Source: Ruegeria sp. 6PALISEP08 (GTDB taxonomy: Bacteria; Pseudomonadota; Alphaproteobacteria; Rhodobacterales; Rhodobacteraceae). From it: 64,000 nucleotides of DNA. Location: assembly GCF_001238295.1 (NCBI RefSeq), contig NZ_LGXZ01000005.1, positions 124,001 through 188,000 on the forward strand, written 5' to 3'. Both the position numbers and the translations under genes were made by a program. Positions 25,966-34,505 of this stretch are shown here, one piece after another (within the stretch, counting starts at the first letter, position 1; each line of letters starts with the position of its first letter). The notes under the pieces were generated by a model. The model did not search any database. It saw nothing but the letters and a program-made list of their open reading frames with translations, and had not been told where the DNA came from.

Positions 25966-27090
25966 TCATGAATGCGAGCTCGTCCCTGCATAGGTGACCC
26001 GTCGTAACAGCCATTCAAACGGGCCCAATTTGAACCAAATTCGCCAGACAGTCAGGACCACAATCGGCAAGATCGTGACCAGAATAGCGATGGTCGACGC
26101 AGTTGCACGGCTTACTTCGCTCCACAAGTCCAACCCGTATGCTGAAAAGATGCTCGACAACAGAATTGATTGACCGAGGTAGATACTCAGGCTTGATCCA
26201 CCAGCGGCAAGAGCGTGCGACATGGCCGGCCCAGGTGGTCGCGAAATCGAGGCGATCACACCGAGGTACCCCAAGGTTGTAATGGGTGCGGCAATGATAG
26301 TCAGGGTTGCCCCGGTCGCGGCCGGGCCCCACTGCCATAGACCAGCCCCCAGCAAGCTGAGACTCAAACCCGGTAGCAGGCACAGCCGCCGCGCACGCTG
26401 CCAAAGCCGGTGGCAAGCATCGTCAATCATGCCTGACTTTACTGACGCCAGACCAAGGCAGAACCATCCAAGTGCAGAGATTCCTTGGATGATCAGGAAA
26501 AGTGGCAACGTGAACGCAAAACCGATACCCCTGAAAATCACAGCATCGAAGAAGCCCCCTTCACCAAAGGCCTCTTCCTCGTACTGAAAGATCTCAGCAG
26601 GCGTTTCGGATGGAGAAAAGAGCAAAGGGAGTCCGACGACCAACTGAAGAATAAGCAAAGCAGCCCCAACTTTTGCAAGTCGTGTCGCCGTCCAGTTGCG
26701 AAAAAAGTACAGAACAGAGCCAGTGATGGAATAGATCACAAGGATGTCGCCGGGAAAAAACAAGCAACCATGCGCGATCCCCAAGAGTAATAGGCCGATC
26801 ATCCGATTGCGATACAGGTGGCCAAAAGGCAAGGTACGACGTTCCGCGGAACCCATCAGAAACCCAAGTCCAACCCCAAACATAAAAGAAAACAGGCCGT
26901 AGGTTTTAAGTAAGGCCAACCCATTGATAAGCCAAAGGACTACCTCATCGCCAAAGGTCTCTCCGACGGATTCAGTGAAGCCGTACAATGCAGAAAATGC
27001 GATGTACTGGACGTTGACGATCACAATGCCGAAGAGGGCAATGAGTCTCAGATAATCGGGCATTAGGGCGCGGTCATGCGTCCCTTTCAC
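25966..27090 (-). CDS. DUF418-type multi-pass membrane protein (YeiB-like)
   Basis: 374 residues with about eight to ten hydrophobic segments. Family-like landmarks are the N-terminal LRLIALFGIVIVNVQYI, FSFMFGVGLGFLMGSAERR, the following NRMIGLLLLGIAHGCLFFPGDILVIYSI, and the C-terminal SLSIYLGQSILLSSIF and FKLGPFEWLLRRVTY. Members resemble acyltransferase-3-like membrane proteins and lack a settled function; transport or envelope modification is suspected. It is a single gene on the minus strand. Confidence 0.82.
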   Translation of the reverse strand: MKGTHDRALMPDYLRLIALFGIVIVNVQYIAFSALYGFTESVGETFGDEVVLWLINGLALLKTYGLFSFMFGVGLGFLMGSAERRTLPFGHLYRNRMIGLLLLGIAHGCLFFPGDILVIYSITGSVLYFFRNWTATRLAKVGAALLILQLVVGLPLLFSPSETPAEIFQYEEEAFGEGGFFDAVIFRGIGFAFTLPLFLIIQGISALGWFCLGLASVKSGMIDDACHRLWQRARRLCLLPGLSLSLLGAGLWQWGPAATGATLTIIAAPITTLGYLGVIASISRPPGPAMSHALAAGGSSLSIYLGQSILLSSIFSAYGLDLWSEVSRATASTIAILVTILPIVVLTVWRIWFKLGPFEWLLRRVTYAGTSSHS

Positions 27091-27329
27091 AGCAAGGCTT
27101 TCTTTGGATACATGTACGAAATTCTCCAGCGGGTCGTTGGGCTTTACTCGCCCAAAAGTCCTGCCTTGCCCAAGTTGATTGCAATTGCGGCTTCGGGGTG
27201 AAGGTCCGTTTCAGGCACTTTCAGGCGGAATCGGTCAAAAAATGTTGGCTCAAAACCTCCATTCTCTTCTCTGCTCAACTACGTTCATGCGCTGATTTCC
27301 TGAACTAATTTGAATGGCGAGAAATGAGA

Positions 27330-28682
27330 TTACACCTGCTTGGTGCAAAGGGAGAAAAGATGGGTCAGTTCTGATTCAGTCAGGCTGTCAAACCTGCCCG
27401 AGAGATTTTCGATTTCGTCCGCTCGGGCTTTGCCCAATACGGGATCGGCTAGCAAGTGGAACTTCTCCGAAATCTGAACGTCGCTTAATGGCAGATCCGC
27501 ATCTCCTCGTGGCGTGCGCGGAGCATCTTCAATTCGGCGGCCATCGTTCAGGATCACCGTCACCTGCGCCCAGCGTTTGTCCGTGCTGATCCGGGTCATC
27601 TCATCATCATCGATCAACGTGGTTGCGCGGCTGATCCGCAAGATCTCGGGATCATTCAGCGTGTCTGTAGTCAGCTCATCCACTCCGACTTGTCCGCGCA
27701 CGATCATCGCCGCCACAGGAAACGCGATGGCATATGCAAATTCATCCTGGGATTTGGGCTCGTGCCCTGCCAACCGGGTTGCATAATGGAAGGTACGAAT
27801 TTCAACGGCAGCAACCTGACTGTGGTGCAACGCATTTTCGCGCATGATGTCGCTTACCGCATCCAGTGAAGGGTGTGCCCAGCGACAGCACGGATAGGCT
27901 TTGTAATGCGTGTGATCGACCACGCGCCATCCTTGCCCCAGATCATCCCAAAACGCAGTTGCATCGGGGCCTTCGCAGGTCAAAGCAGGCGCGCCGGTAA
28001 ACCCTTCCACCGCCAGATAGGCGGCGGTCACACCGCTTGGAGCCCCCCAGCCAACGCCATCGCGCACCATCGATGGGTGATCGATGCAACGCATCATCTG
28101 GCTTCGCGGGCCATGGTATTCGCCGATACCTGCCGCATGACGTATGTGTTCGGCGTCACCGCCAAGCATCTTTGCGCCAGCTGCAGCAACGCCAACAGCG
28201 GTCCAGGCGCCGGACGTGTGATAATCTGCGCAGGTCGCGTGCTGCGCGAGACCGGCCCGATAAGAGATTTCGTAGGCAACTGCCAGCGCCTCGGCAAATC
28301 GTTTGCCATCAAGGGGCCGCCCGCTTTCGGCCTGCGCCTGCGCCATTGCAATCAATGCCGGGAAAACCGCTGATCCGGCATGGCCCTTACATGGGGTTGT
28401 GCCATCATGCGCGTCAACGCTGTCAATGGTGAAGGCCCCAGCCATTGCGGCACCCACCGGGCTGACGGTGCGCCCATCCATCAGCATCGGGACAGCGCCA
28501 GAACTGCCCCCACCAAAAATCATCGGAGCGACGCGTCTGACGATGCCAGACAAGGGGGTTGTTGAGCCAATCGCGGCAACACCCATTGTATCGGTAAAAC
28601 TGCGCCGTAGCGTTTCAAGAACCGCATCCGGCAGATCGTCATAGGTCAGGATCTGTGCGAATTCACCAAATTCAACGCGCAT
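27330..28682 (-). CDS. MmgE/PrpD family protein
   Basis: 450 residues, the normal size for the family that includes 2-methylcitrate dehydratase and cis-aconitate decarboxylase. Seen are an N-terminal helical part with LRRSFTDTMGVAAIGS, the DSVDAHDGTTPCKGHAGSAVFPA active-site region with its histidines, and HYKAYPCCRWAHPSLDAV in the second half. The reaction is probably dehydration or decarboxylation of a citrate-like acid. It stands alone with no prp genes near, so the substrate is open. The start at 28682 (ATG) is the first plausible one. Confidence 0.87.
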   Translation of the reverse strand: MRVEFGEFAQILTYDDLPDAVLETLRRSFTDTMGVAAIGSTTPLSGIVRRVAPMIFGGGSSGAVPMLMDGRTVSPVGAAMAGAFTIDSVDAHDGTTPCKGHAGSAVFPALIAMAQAQAESGRPLDGKRFAEALAVAYEISYRAGLAQHATCADYHTSGAWTAVGVAAAGAKMLGGDAEHIRHAAGIGEYHGPRSQMMRCIDHPSMVRDGVGWGAPSGVTAAYLAVEGFTGAPALTCEGPDATAFWDDLGQGWRVVDHTHYKAYPCCRWAHPSLDAVSDIMRENALHHSQVAAVEIRTFHYATRLAGHEPKSQDEFAYAIAFPVAAMIVRGQVGVDELTTDTLNDPEILRISRATTLIDDDEMTRISTDKRWAQVTVILNDGRRIEDAPRTPRGDADLPLSDVQISEKFHLLADPVLGKARADEIENLSGRFDSLTESELTHLFSLCTKQV

Positions 28683-29407
28683 TGACTATGTGCCCTTATT
28701 GTGGAGCGTCTCGAACCTTTGACTTATTTGGCTGTCAAAACTTCAGGAAACAAGAAAATTACGTAATTCAATTTTGACCCAAACATCAAGCATCTCTGAT
28801 CCAAACAAAAACCGGCCCTTCACCGAAGCGGCGGCGAAGGTGTCAAAAGAGCCCTAGTCGGTCATTGCCGAGTGACCCGGTAGCTGCGGGTGGATTAGGC
28901 CGCTTTACAGCTCATTGCCGACTTTGGCCGCCAAGTGCTCGTCAATTGTCAGAGTGAAATGATCGAATGTTGGTTGCGAGCACAACCTGTGAATTCCGTT
29001 TTCTCACTGCTTGCGCTCGCAGCGCAGAAATGGCGCGTGGGCTATAGATTTGGTGCAGCCGCGCAGCGAGTAGACCACTATTTCATGCGGGCCGCGGCAA
29101 GGACAAGAGGCCGAATTCACATGTCGCGGACTTTGCTGCCTTTTGCCGGTGCAGCTATTGCCTAGGCAAAGAAACCTTCGTATTCGTGGCAGCGATCATT
29201 CGGCGGCGCGGCAGGTTTCCCAAGACCGATCGTTTAATCAAGCCGACTCTGGCTGAATACAAAGAGATCTTTCGCCGAGATCTGGTCTGGCAATCGAGGA
29301 GCGGACAACGCGAAATCGTTCCGAGCACCAACAAAAGGGTTTCACCTCAAGTATTTGGGCTTTTCCGATCTCTCAAACCCAATCTGGCAAGACTTGTTTC
29401 TCGCCGG
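28683..29407. other. Long non-coding or decayed stretch
   Basis: About 725 bp. Short open frames exist on the plus strand (28935-29165 and 29186-29452), but they show no ribosome site, motif or family resemblance that I can recognise. I treat the stretch as decayed sequence. No tRNA, IS end or terminator is evident. Confidence 0.45.
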
Positions 29408-30535
29408 TTAGTCCTGGCTAAGGTCGAGGCGGCCTGCGTTGAGCCATTCTGACAATTCTGTTCGTTCGCTTGGGTCAGGAGGTCCGGCGGCTGTCGGGGG
29501 GTCAACTGGCAACGGATTGTCTGATCCTATTACCTCTCGAACGGTTACGGACTCTGTCGATATGTTCCAGACGAGCATATCCTGAGCCAAAGTGAGCGGC
29601 CCGTCATAGGTCATTCGAATTGCCGCGATGGTATCTGGGGCGATATCGAAATCGGCAAATGTATGATAGGCAATCGCGTGTCGCGGCTCGATTGTCGAGA
29701 ATAACTTGCCGCACGCATCCGGTGGCGTGTGAATTACCGTTGCAACCAATCGGGCGCGTTCGGGATCATAGTTCTTTATATCAATAAACTGTTGTACCGT
29801 CAGGTAACATTCGTGGATGACGAGATCAGCCTCTTTGGCGTTCTCTACGAACCATTTGTTTGGGTTGGTGTCACCCGAATAGACAAACTTAAGCCCGTTC
29901 CATTCCAAGCTGTATGACACAGAGCCGTCAATGCCGTGTATCGCGGGCCAGGACCGTATGATTACACCGTCGTTCTCATAAACCACCTGCGTCTTCGAAT
30001 AGTCGAACTCAGTCACCTTTAAATGCCCTCCTGCCGAGGGCATGTTTCCGCGACGACCTGCGACGTCCCACGCCAGCATTTTTTGAAGTCCGTCCATTGC
30101 CGCCGTGGTTCCATACTCCGGTTCCAAGCCACTTGGCCCCCAGACCCGTAAAGGTACGGTCCGGTTGGAAACCCATCCGCCGACAAAAAGCGCATCCAGG
30201 TCTCCGATATGATCCACGTGCAGATGGCTGATGAACACTTTGTCGAGATACGTGTACGGAATTTCCAAGGCCGCCAAATTTGCTAACGATCCAGTCCCGA
30301 CGTCGAACAGAAACTTGTCACCGTTTCCAAGTTCGACCAACCATGATGCAGACGCTTGGGAGTGTCGAAAATTGGGTGTCCCGGTGCCCAGCGAGACAAC
30401 GCGCATCTCCGCTTCACCAAGTGGTTCGGTATTCGGATAATAGAACTTTCGTGATTCTGACGAACTGTCAGAAGCCGCTGGGGAGCATATCGAAGAAAAA
30501 GCCAGACCGAGAGTTGTTATCAGATTCAATCGCAC
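29408..30535 (-). CDS. Exported metallo-beta-lactamase-fold hydrolase, paralogue 1
   Basis: 375 residues starting at a GTG at 30535 after a G-rich ribosome site. An N-terminal export signal (about 1-22) is followed by an MBL domain. Zinc-site motifs: HLHVDH at 104-109, a later histidine in IHGIDGSVSYSLEW, the bridging aspartate in FVYSGDTNPNKW, and a final histidine in AIAYHTFADF. It is closely similar to the hydrolase at 31430-32626 (shared FYYPNTEPLGEAEMRV-like start and WNGLKFVYSGDT). These broad-family enzymes cleave esters, lactones, phosphodiesters or lactams. The substrate is unknown; some relatives are annotated as GntH of guanitoxin synthesis, which I cannot confirm here. Confidence 0.87.
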   Translation of the reverse strand: MRLNLITTLGLAFSSICSPAASDSSSESRKFYYPNTEPLGEAEMRVVSLGTGTPNFRHSQASASWLVELGNGDKFLFDVGTGSLANLAALEIPYTYLDKVFISHLHVDHIGDLDALFVGGWVSNRTVPLRVWGPSGLEPEYGTTAAMDGLQKMLAWDVAGRRGNMPSAGGHLKVTEFDYSKTQVVYENDGVIIRSWPAIHGIDGSVSYSLEWNGLKFVYSGDTNPNKWFVENAKEADLVIHECYLTVQQFIDIKNYDPERARLVATVIHTPPDACGKLFSTIEPRHAIAYHTFADFDIAPDTIAAIRMTYDGPLTLAQDMLVWNISTESVTVREVIGSDNPLPVDPPTAAGPPDPSERTELSEWLNAGRLDLSQD

Positions 30536-30745
30536 ACGTAGTCCCCCCCAAATCTTCTGATTTCGATAAGGGTACTACGAAAAACCTTCAGCTCGAAATC
30601 GAACACCTGTCGATGGGCTCGGAGCGGTCGCGCAGGGGCCTTGTGTGTGGCGCAAATGTGTACAAAATCAATACCTCAATCAGTACGGAGGCAATCGCGA
30701 AATACTGATAGAAAATGGCGTTTGTTCAACCCAATTGGCGGGAAT

Positions 30746-31315
30746 CTATTTATCCACCAAAACTCGCCAATGCCGATCAATTACATCTGGCCAATCTTTT
30801 TGCAGATGCAGGTTGTTCGTTGTCTCACCCATAAGGGTCATGACCATCATCCGGCCTCGAATCTCAGCATCAAGGGGCGCAAAACCGCGCTCTTCGAATA
30901 ACCATGCAGAAAACTCAAATCGCCGTTTCATAGCGCGCTTATAACATTGTGCGGCGTCAGCATCGGATTTTGCCCAGACCGCGATAGCTCCATCCGGCCT
31001 GGACGCGTCTTCGCGGATAACCTGATGCATTAAGTGCCTTATCCGCTCTTCTGGCGGTCCCTCGAACTGAATTGCGTCTTCAATAATATGTCCAGTCAGA
31101 GCGTCTTCCCAAAACAGCAGAACCGAGTCGAGAAGATCCTTTAGGTTTCGAAAATGCCAGTAAAAACTCCCACTGGTCAGGCCAAGCCTGCGCGCAATAG
31201 CGACAACTTTTACACCTTCGATTCCACGCTCTCTCAGAACGTCCAGCGTCGCAAGAAGCCAGTCTTCCCGTGACGCTTTTTCCCGTTTTTCAATTGTCCT
31301 TGGCTCAGCTTCCAT
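30746..31315 (-). CDS. TetR-family transcriptional regulator
   Basis: About 189 residues from the ATG at 31315, which has AGAGG five bases upstream; an ATG at 31333 lacks a ribosome site. The N-terminal helix-turn-helix (about 20-65) reads VLRERGIEGVKVVAIARRLGLTSGSFYWHFRNLKDLL, a standard TetR signature. The C-terminal ligand domain is about 100-189. It lies between two paralogous exported MBL hydrolases, and its own start overlaps the first of three tandem palindromes. It therefore probably represses itself and the divergent hydrolase operon until a ligand, perhaps the hydrolase substrate, appears. Confidence 0.92.
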   Translation of the reverse strand: MEAEPRTIEKREKASREDWLLATLDVLRERGIEGVKVVAIARRLGLTSGSFYWHFRNLKDLLDSVLLFWEDALTGHIIEDAIQFEGPPEERIRHLMHQVIREDASRPDGAIAVWAKSDADAAQCYKRAMKRRFEFSAWLFEERGFAPLDAEIRGRMMVMTLMGETTNNLHLQKDWPDVIDRHWRVLVDK

Positions 31316-31370
31316 AGACACCTCTATTGACATAGATCAGTCTATGGACCTACCGTAGAGATGTCTACGG
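31312..31370 (+). promoter_or_regulatory. Three tandem TetR operators over a -35/-10 promoter
   Basis: Three 18-bp palindromes share the core TAGA-N4-TCTA: 31312-31329 (CCATAGA cacc TCTATTG), 31330-31347 (ACATAGA tcag TCTATGG) and 31353-31370 (CCGTAGA gatg TCTACGG). A perfect -35 box TTGACA is at 31327-31332 and TACCGT at 31351-31356, 18 bp apart, reading toward the hydrolase at 31430. The middle operator fills the spacer and the third covers the -10 box, so a bound repressor would block this promoter. The first overlaps the start of the TetR gene. Confidence 0.82.
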
Positions 31371-31429
31371 AGAATGGGGGGCTCACGAATTTGTGTGCTG
31401 AATGAATATTTCAGAATGGAGGGGGAACC

Positions 31430-32626
31430 ATGAATAGCTTGCTCAATTCCGCAACGGTCTTGTTTTTTGCAATGGGGATTGCGGTCGCAGGAACCGCCAC
31501 AGCGCAGAACATGTTGCCCACGGGTCGAACGGCCGCCCCCATCGAAGATGGTGTTTATCCAGCTTCCTATTTTCCCAATACTGAAACTCTCGGCGAAGAC
31601 GAGATGCGGATAACCGCATTAGGGACAGGGATGCCAAACCAGACAAAGGCTGCCGTTTCAATTTCGTTTTATGTGGAATTGGGCAACGGTGACGTTTTTC
31701 TGTTCGACGTTGGCACCGGATCAACGGGTAACTTGTTCTCGCTGCGCCCGGACTTTTCGAAAATTGACAAAGTTTTCTTCAGCCATCTGCACGTTGATCA
31801 TGTCGGGGACTTTATGGGGCTGCACGTTGGTGGCTGGTTATCAGGTCGGTACACACCGCTTCACATCTTTGGCCCTTCGGGATCAGAAGATGAGCTTGGA
31901 ACCAAAGCCTACGTAGAGGGTATGTCAAAAGCCTATGCGTGGGACCTTGCCACACGTACAGGCGCGTTGCCGGATGAGGGCGCCAAGCTTGAAGTCACCG
32001 AATTCGACTACATGCAGGAAAACGAGGTCGTTTATCAAGACAACGGCGTCACCATTCGTTCCTGGCCTGCGATCCATAGCCTCGACGGTTCAGTCAGTTA
32101 TTCCCTTGAGTGGAATGGGCTGAAATACGTTTTCGGCGGAGATACCTATCCAAACAAGTGGTATGTCGAGTATGCCAAAGGTGCAGATATCGCATCGCAC
32201 GAGGCTTTCCTGCCACCAGAAGCGCTGGCACCGTACTTTGGCTGGGACATGACGCAAGCGACATATGTCGCCACGCGCGTCCATTCTGAGCCTGCAGCAT
32301 TCGGAAAGGTAATGTCTGCCGTCGAACCGCGTATGGCTTTGGGATATCACTCCGTGCTTTCGCCAGAAAACTATCAAGCAATTCTGGAAGGAGTACGGTC
32401 GACCTACGATGGACCGCTCACGCTGGCACGTGATCTTCAAGTGATCAACGTAACCAAAGACCAGATTGTCGTACGCGAGGCGAGCGTAGATGACTATGCT
32501 TTGCCGCCCGCAGTAAGCGACGAGTACATCAATGCACAGCGTTCAAAGGAAAAAGAACCGTCGGACAAGGTCCAAGCAGGTAAATGGGACGGTTACACGC
32601 CACCGCCTATGCCGGATCAAAACTGA
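31430..32626 (+). CDS. Exported metallo-beta-lactamase-fold hydrolase, paralogue 2
   Basis: 398 residues with a strong ribosome site (GGAGGGGG) before the ATG. The signal peptide spans about 1-26, with cleavage near ATA-QN. The MBL domain carries HLHVDH at 119-124, AIHSLDGSVSYSLEW, FGGDTYPNKW with the metal aspartate, and LGYHSV near the end. It is the first gene after the three-operator promoter and precedes the unrecognised 600-residue protein and a HupE/UreJ-like protein. It is clearly a paralogue of the hydrolase at 29408-30535, about 20 residues longer at its C-terminus, with a proline-rich tail (YTPPPMP). Confidence 0.88.
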   Translation: MNSLLNSATVLFFAMGIAVAGTATAQNMLPTGRTAAPIEDGVYPASYFPNTETLGEDEMRITALGTGMPNQTKAAVSISFYVELGNGDVFLFDVGTGSTGNLFSLRPDFSKIDKVFFSHLHVDHVGDFMGLHVGGWLSGRYTPLHIFGPSGSEDELGTKAYVEGMSKAYAWDLATRTGALPDEGAKLEVTEFDYMQENEVVYQDNGVTIRSWPAIHSLDGSVSYSLEWNGLKYVFGGDTYPNKWYVEYAKGADIASHEAFLPPEALAPYFGWDMTQATYVATRVHSEPAAFGKVMSAVEPRMALGYHSVLSPENYQAILEGVRSTYDGPLTLARDLQVINVTKDQIVVREASVDDYALPPAVSDEYINAQRSKEKEPSDKVQAGKWDGYTPPPMPDQN

Positions 32627-32702
32627 CGAAGAGACATGTTTTGGCGCGGCTCGCTAATGAGCCGCACAAGACGGAATTGACACAGCTTCTGTACCTAGGA
32701 TT

Positions 32703-34505
32703 ATGCCGCGAAGGACGCTGGCCAAATTGTTGATCCAAATCCGATGCCTTCTGACGTTGTTCACTGCCATAATATTGGGCAGCTCTGCAAAAGGTGACGT
32801 CATCCCGTATAGCGGAGCGGAAGTCGCTAGAAATATCGCAGTCTTCCGGGTGGAAAACAACGGCGTCCGTCTTACGCTGGAAGTCTACCCAGAGGATTTT
32901 GAAAGCTTTGAGGCATTTATGCCTGCGGAGCTTTGGCAGGATTTCCACCCAACAGCGGCCGCACGTAAAGCTGCGATTGGCAGCGAAGCTGAAAGCATTT
33001 CGGTTTTCCTCACCGACGGATCACCTCTTTCATTCGAATTTGTGACTGCCGAGCATCGTGAAAGAGTTGACCGCGCATCCCCCCTGGCAGGAAGAACCGA
33101 TCCAATTACCGGGCGCAAAATTCCTGCCCCTCCTAGAAATCCGCAGGTTATCTACATCGAAGCTTTCTTTGGCTTTGACGGCGCGCGCCCCGAGACCCTG
33201 ATCCTTCGCCCCCCGGCACCCAAAGAGGATAAGCCCGCCACATCAATCGGTTTCATGGTTTTTGATCGCGCCGTCCCAGTCACAAGGTTCAGTTACTTAG
33301 ACAGTAATGCGCGACTTGAGATTGACTGGTCCGATCCATGGTTCAGCGCGTTCACCAACGCGAATCTCAATCGGGCGGCTCAAAGCGGCACAACGTCTTT
33401 TCTGTACGTGGCACCACGCGAAATTCGCCACGAAGTCCTTATCCGGCTGCGGGAACTTGCGCCGTGGATAGACACGGACCTGAGCACGGGCTCCTGGTTG
33501 GACCCAACTCAGCAGGGAGCAATACTCAACGCCGCGCTGAACGCGTTCGAAACCCGTAACCCAGTTACCATCGGGGGGGAGCAAGTTCAGCCGGCCTCTG
33601 TCCGGGGCGCATTTCTGACGCTGAACGAGGGAGGAGTTCAGGTTGTCGAGGGCTCCCCAACACTTCTGACCGATACGACTTTTGCAGGATTGATATTGTC
33701 CTATCCGATTTCGGCATTGCCCAAAGAGGCGTCCGTCACATGGGATATGTTTGACCATACCATTCAGCATGTGCCTGTAACGTTGACGGATGTTGCCGGT
33801 CCCTTCCTGGACTGGGCCACCCCGGAAGATCCAGAGGTAGATTGGATCAACCATTTGAAACGCCACGTCGACCCCGAAGTTACGCCGGTACAGGTGGCGG
33901 GGGTTGTCTTTCTGCCGATCTGGACCGCACTGGCTGTCGTTCTGGCGCTTGGCGCAGGCATGGCCGCGCTTTTGTCATCCCGGACACGCCGGCGGATCGG
34001 GTTTGCCCTTCTGTCTGCTGGCGGCTTAGTTGCAGGGGTCGCCCTTCGACACGAAATGCAAATGCCGTTTCAAAACCCAATAGCTGGTCAATCCAGAGAA
34101 CAGATGGTCTCAGATACTTTTTCCCAGCTTTTGGCTAATTCATATGTGGCCGCGCTTGAGGTTTCACCGGAAGCGCGTCGCAAAGCGCTGGAACCAATTG
34201 TTACGAAAATGTCCCTTGCAGACGTCGCTGCTGAACTCGAAACAAACCTTGCCATTCGTGTGCCTAGCGGAAGCCGCGCGCAGATCGCCGACGTAACCGA
34301 TGTCGCAATCGTGGAAGGCGGCATGAAGGCAACCGGAGCCTTCGAGGGTGTTGCCAAGTGGATTGTAAACGCCCGAGCGGGTCATTGGGGCCATGATCAT
34401 CGTCGTCGGGTGGAGTATCGGGCAAGGGTCGAGTTCCGTCCCGAAAGAGGAATTTGGAAGCTTACGGGTATCACTGTAATGGAGGCGCGCGCACCGGATG
34501 TTTAA
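32703..34505 (+). CDS. Unrecognised membrane-anchored periplasmic protein
   Basis: 600 residues; I do not recognise the family. The N-terminus has a signal or anchor (about 8-28). A long, mainly polar region (30-390) looks exported, with several beta-rich stretches and a proline-rich segment near 150. Two hydrophobic segments follow at about 396-426 and 433-452, then a C-terminal domain (about 455-600) with a His-rich spot, GHWGHDHRRR, near 560. It lies 76 bp after the MBL hydrolase and overlaps the HupE/UreJ-like gene by 8 bp, so it belongs to that operon. A metal-related envelope role is possible but only by association. Confidence 0.7.
   Translation: MPRRTLAKLLIQIRCLLTLFTAIILGSSAKGDVIPYSGAEVARNIAVFRVENNGVRLTLEVYPEDFESFEAFMPAELWQDFHPTAAARKAAIGSEAESISVFLTDGSPLSFEFVTAEHRERVDRASPLAGRTDPITGRKIPAPPRNPQVIYIEAFFGFDGARPETLILRPPAPKEDKPATSIGFMVFDRAVPVTRFSYLDSNARLEIDWSDPWFSAFTNANLNRAAQSGTTSFLYVAPREIRHEVLIRLRELAPWIDTDLSTGSWLDPTQQGAILNAALNAFETRNPVTIGGEQVQPASVRGAFLTLNEGGVQVVEGSPTLLTDTTFAGLILSYPISALPKEASVTWDMFDHTIQHVPVTLTDVAGPFLDWATPEDPEVDWINHLKRHVDPEVTPVQVAGVVFLPIWTALAVVLALGAGMAALLSSRTRRRIGFALLSAGGLVAGVALRHEMQMPFQNPIAGQSREQMVSDTFSQLLANSYVAALEVSPEARRKALEPIVTKMSLADVAAELETNLAIRVPSGSRAQIADVTDVAIVEGGMKATGAFEGVAKWIVNARAGHWGHDHRRRVEYRARVEFRPERGIWKLTGITVMEARAPDV

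Noticed and set aside
25602-26018. N-terminal extension of the PLP decarboxylase to 26018
   Set aside because: The extra 140 residues have no family resemblance, run through repeat copy B and into the DUF418 gene. The family start fits 25592.
28935-29452. Open frames on the plus strand as genes
   Set aside because: No ribosome site, no recognisable domain, and the second overlaps the end of the exported MBL hydrolase gene.
31316-31333. TetR gene starting at the ATG at 31333
   Set aside because: No ribosome site precedes it; the ATG at 31315 has AGAGG five bases upstream.
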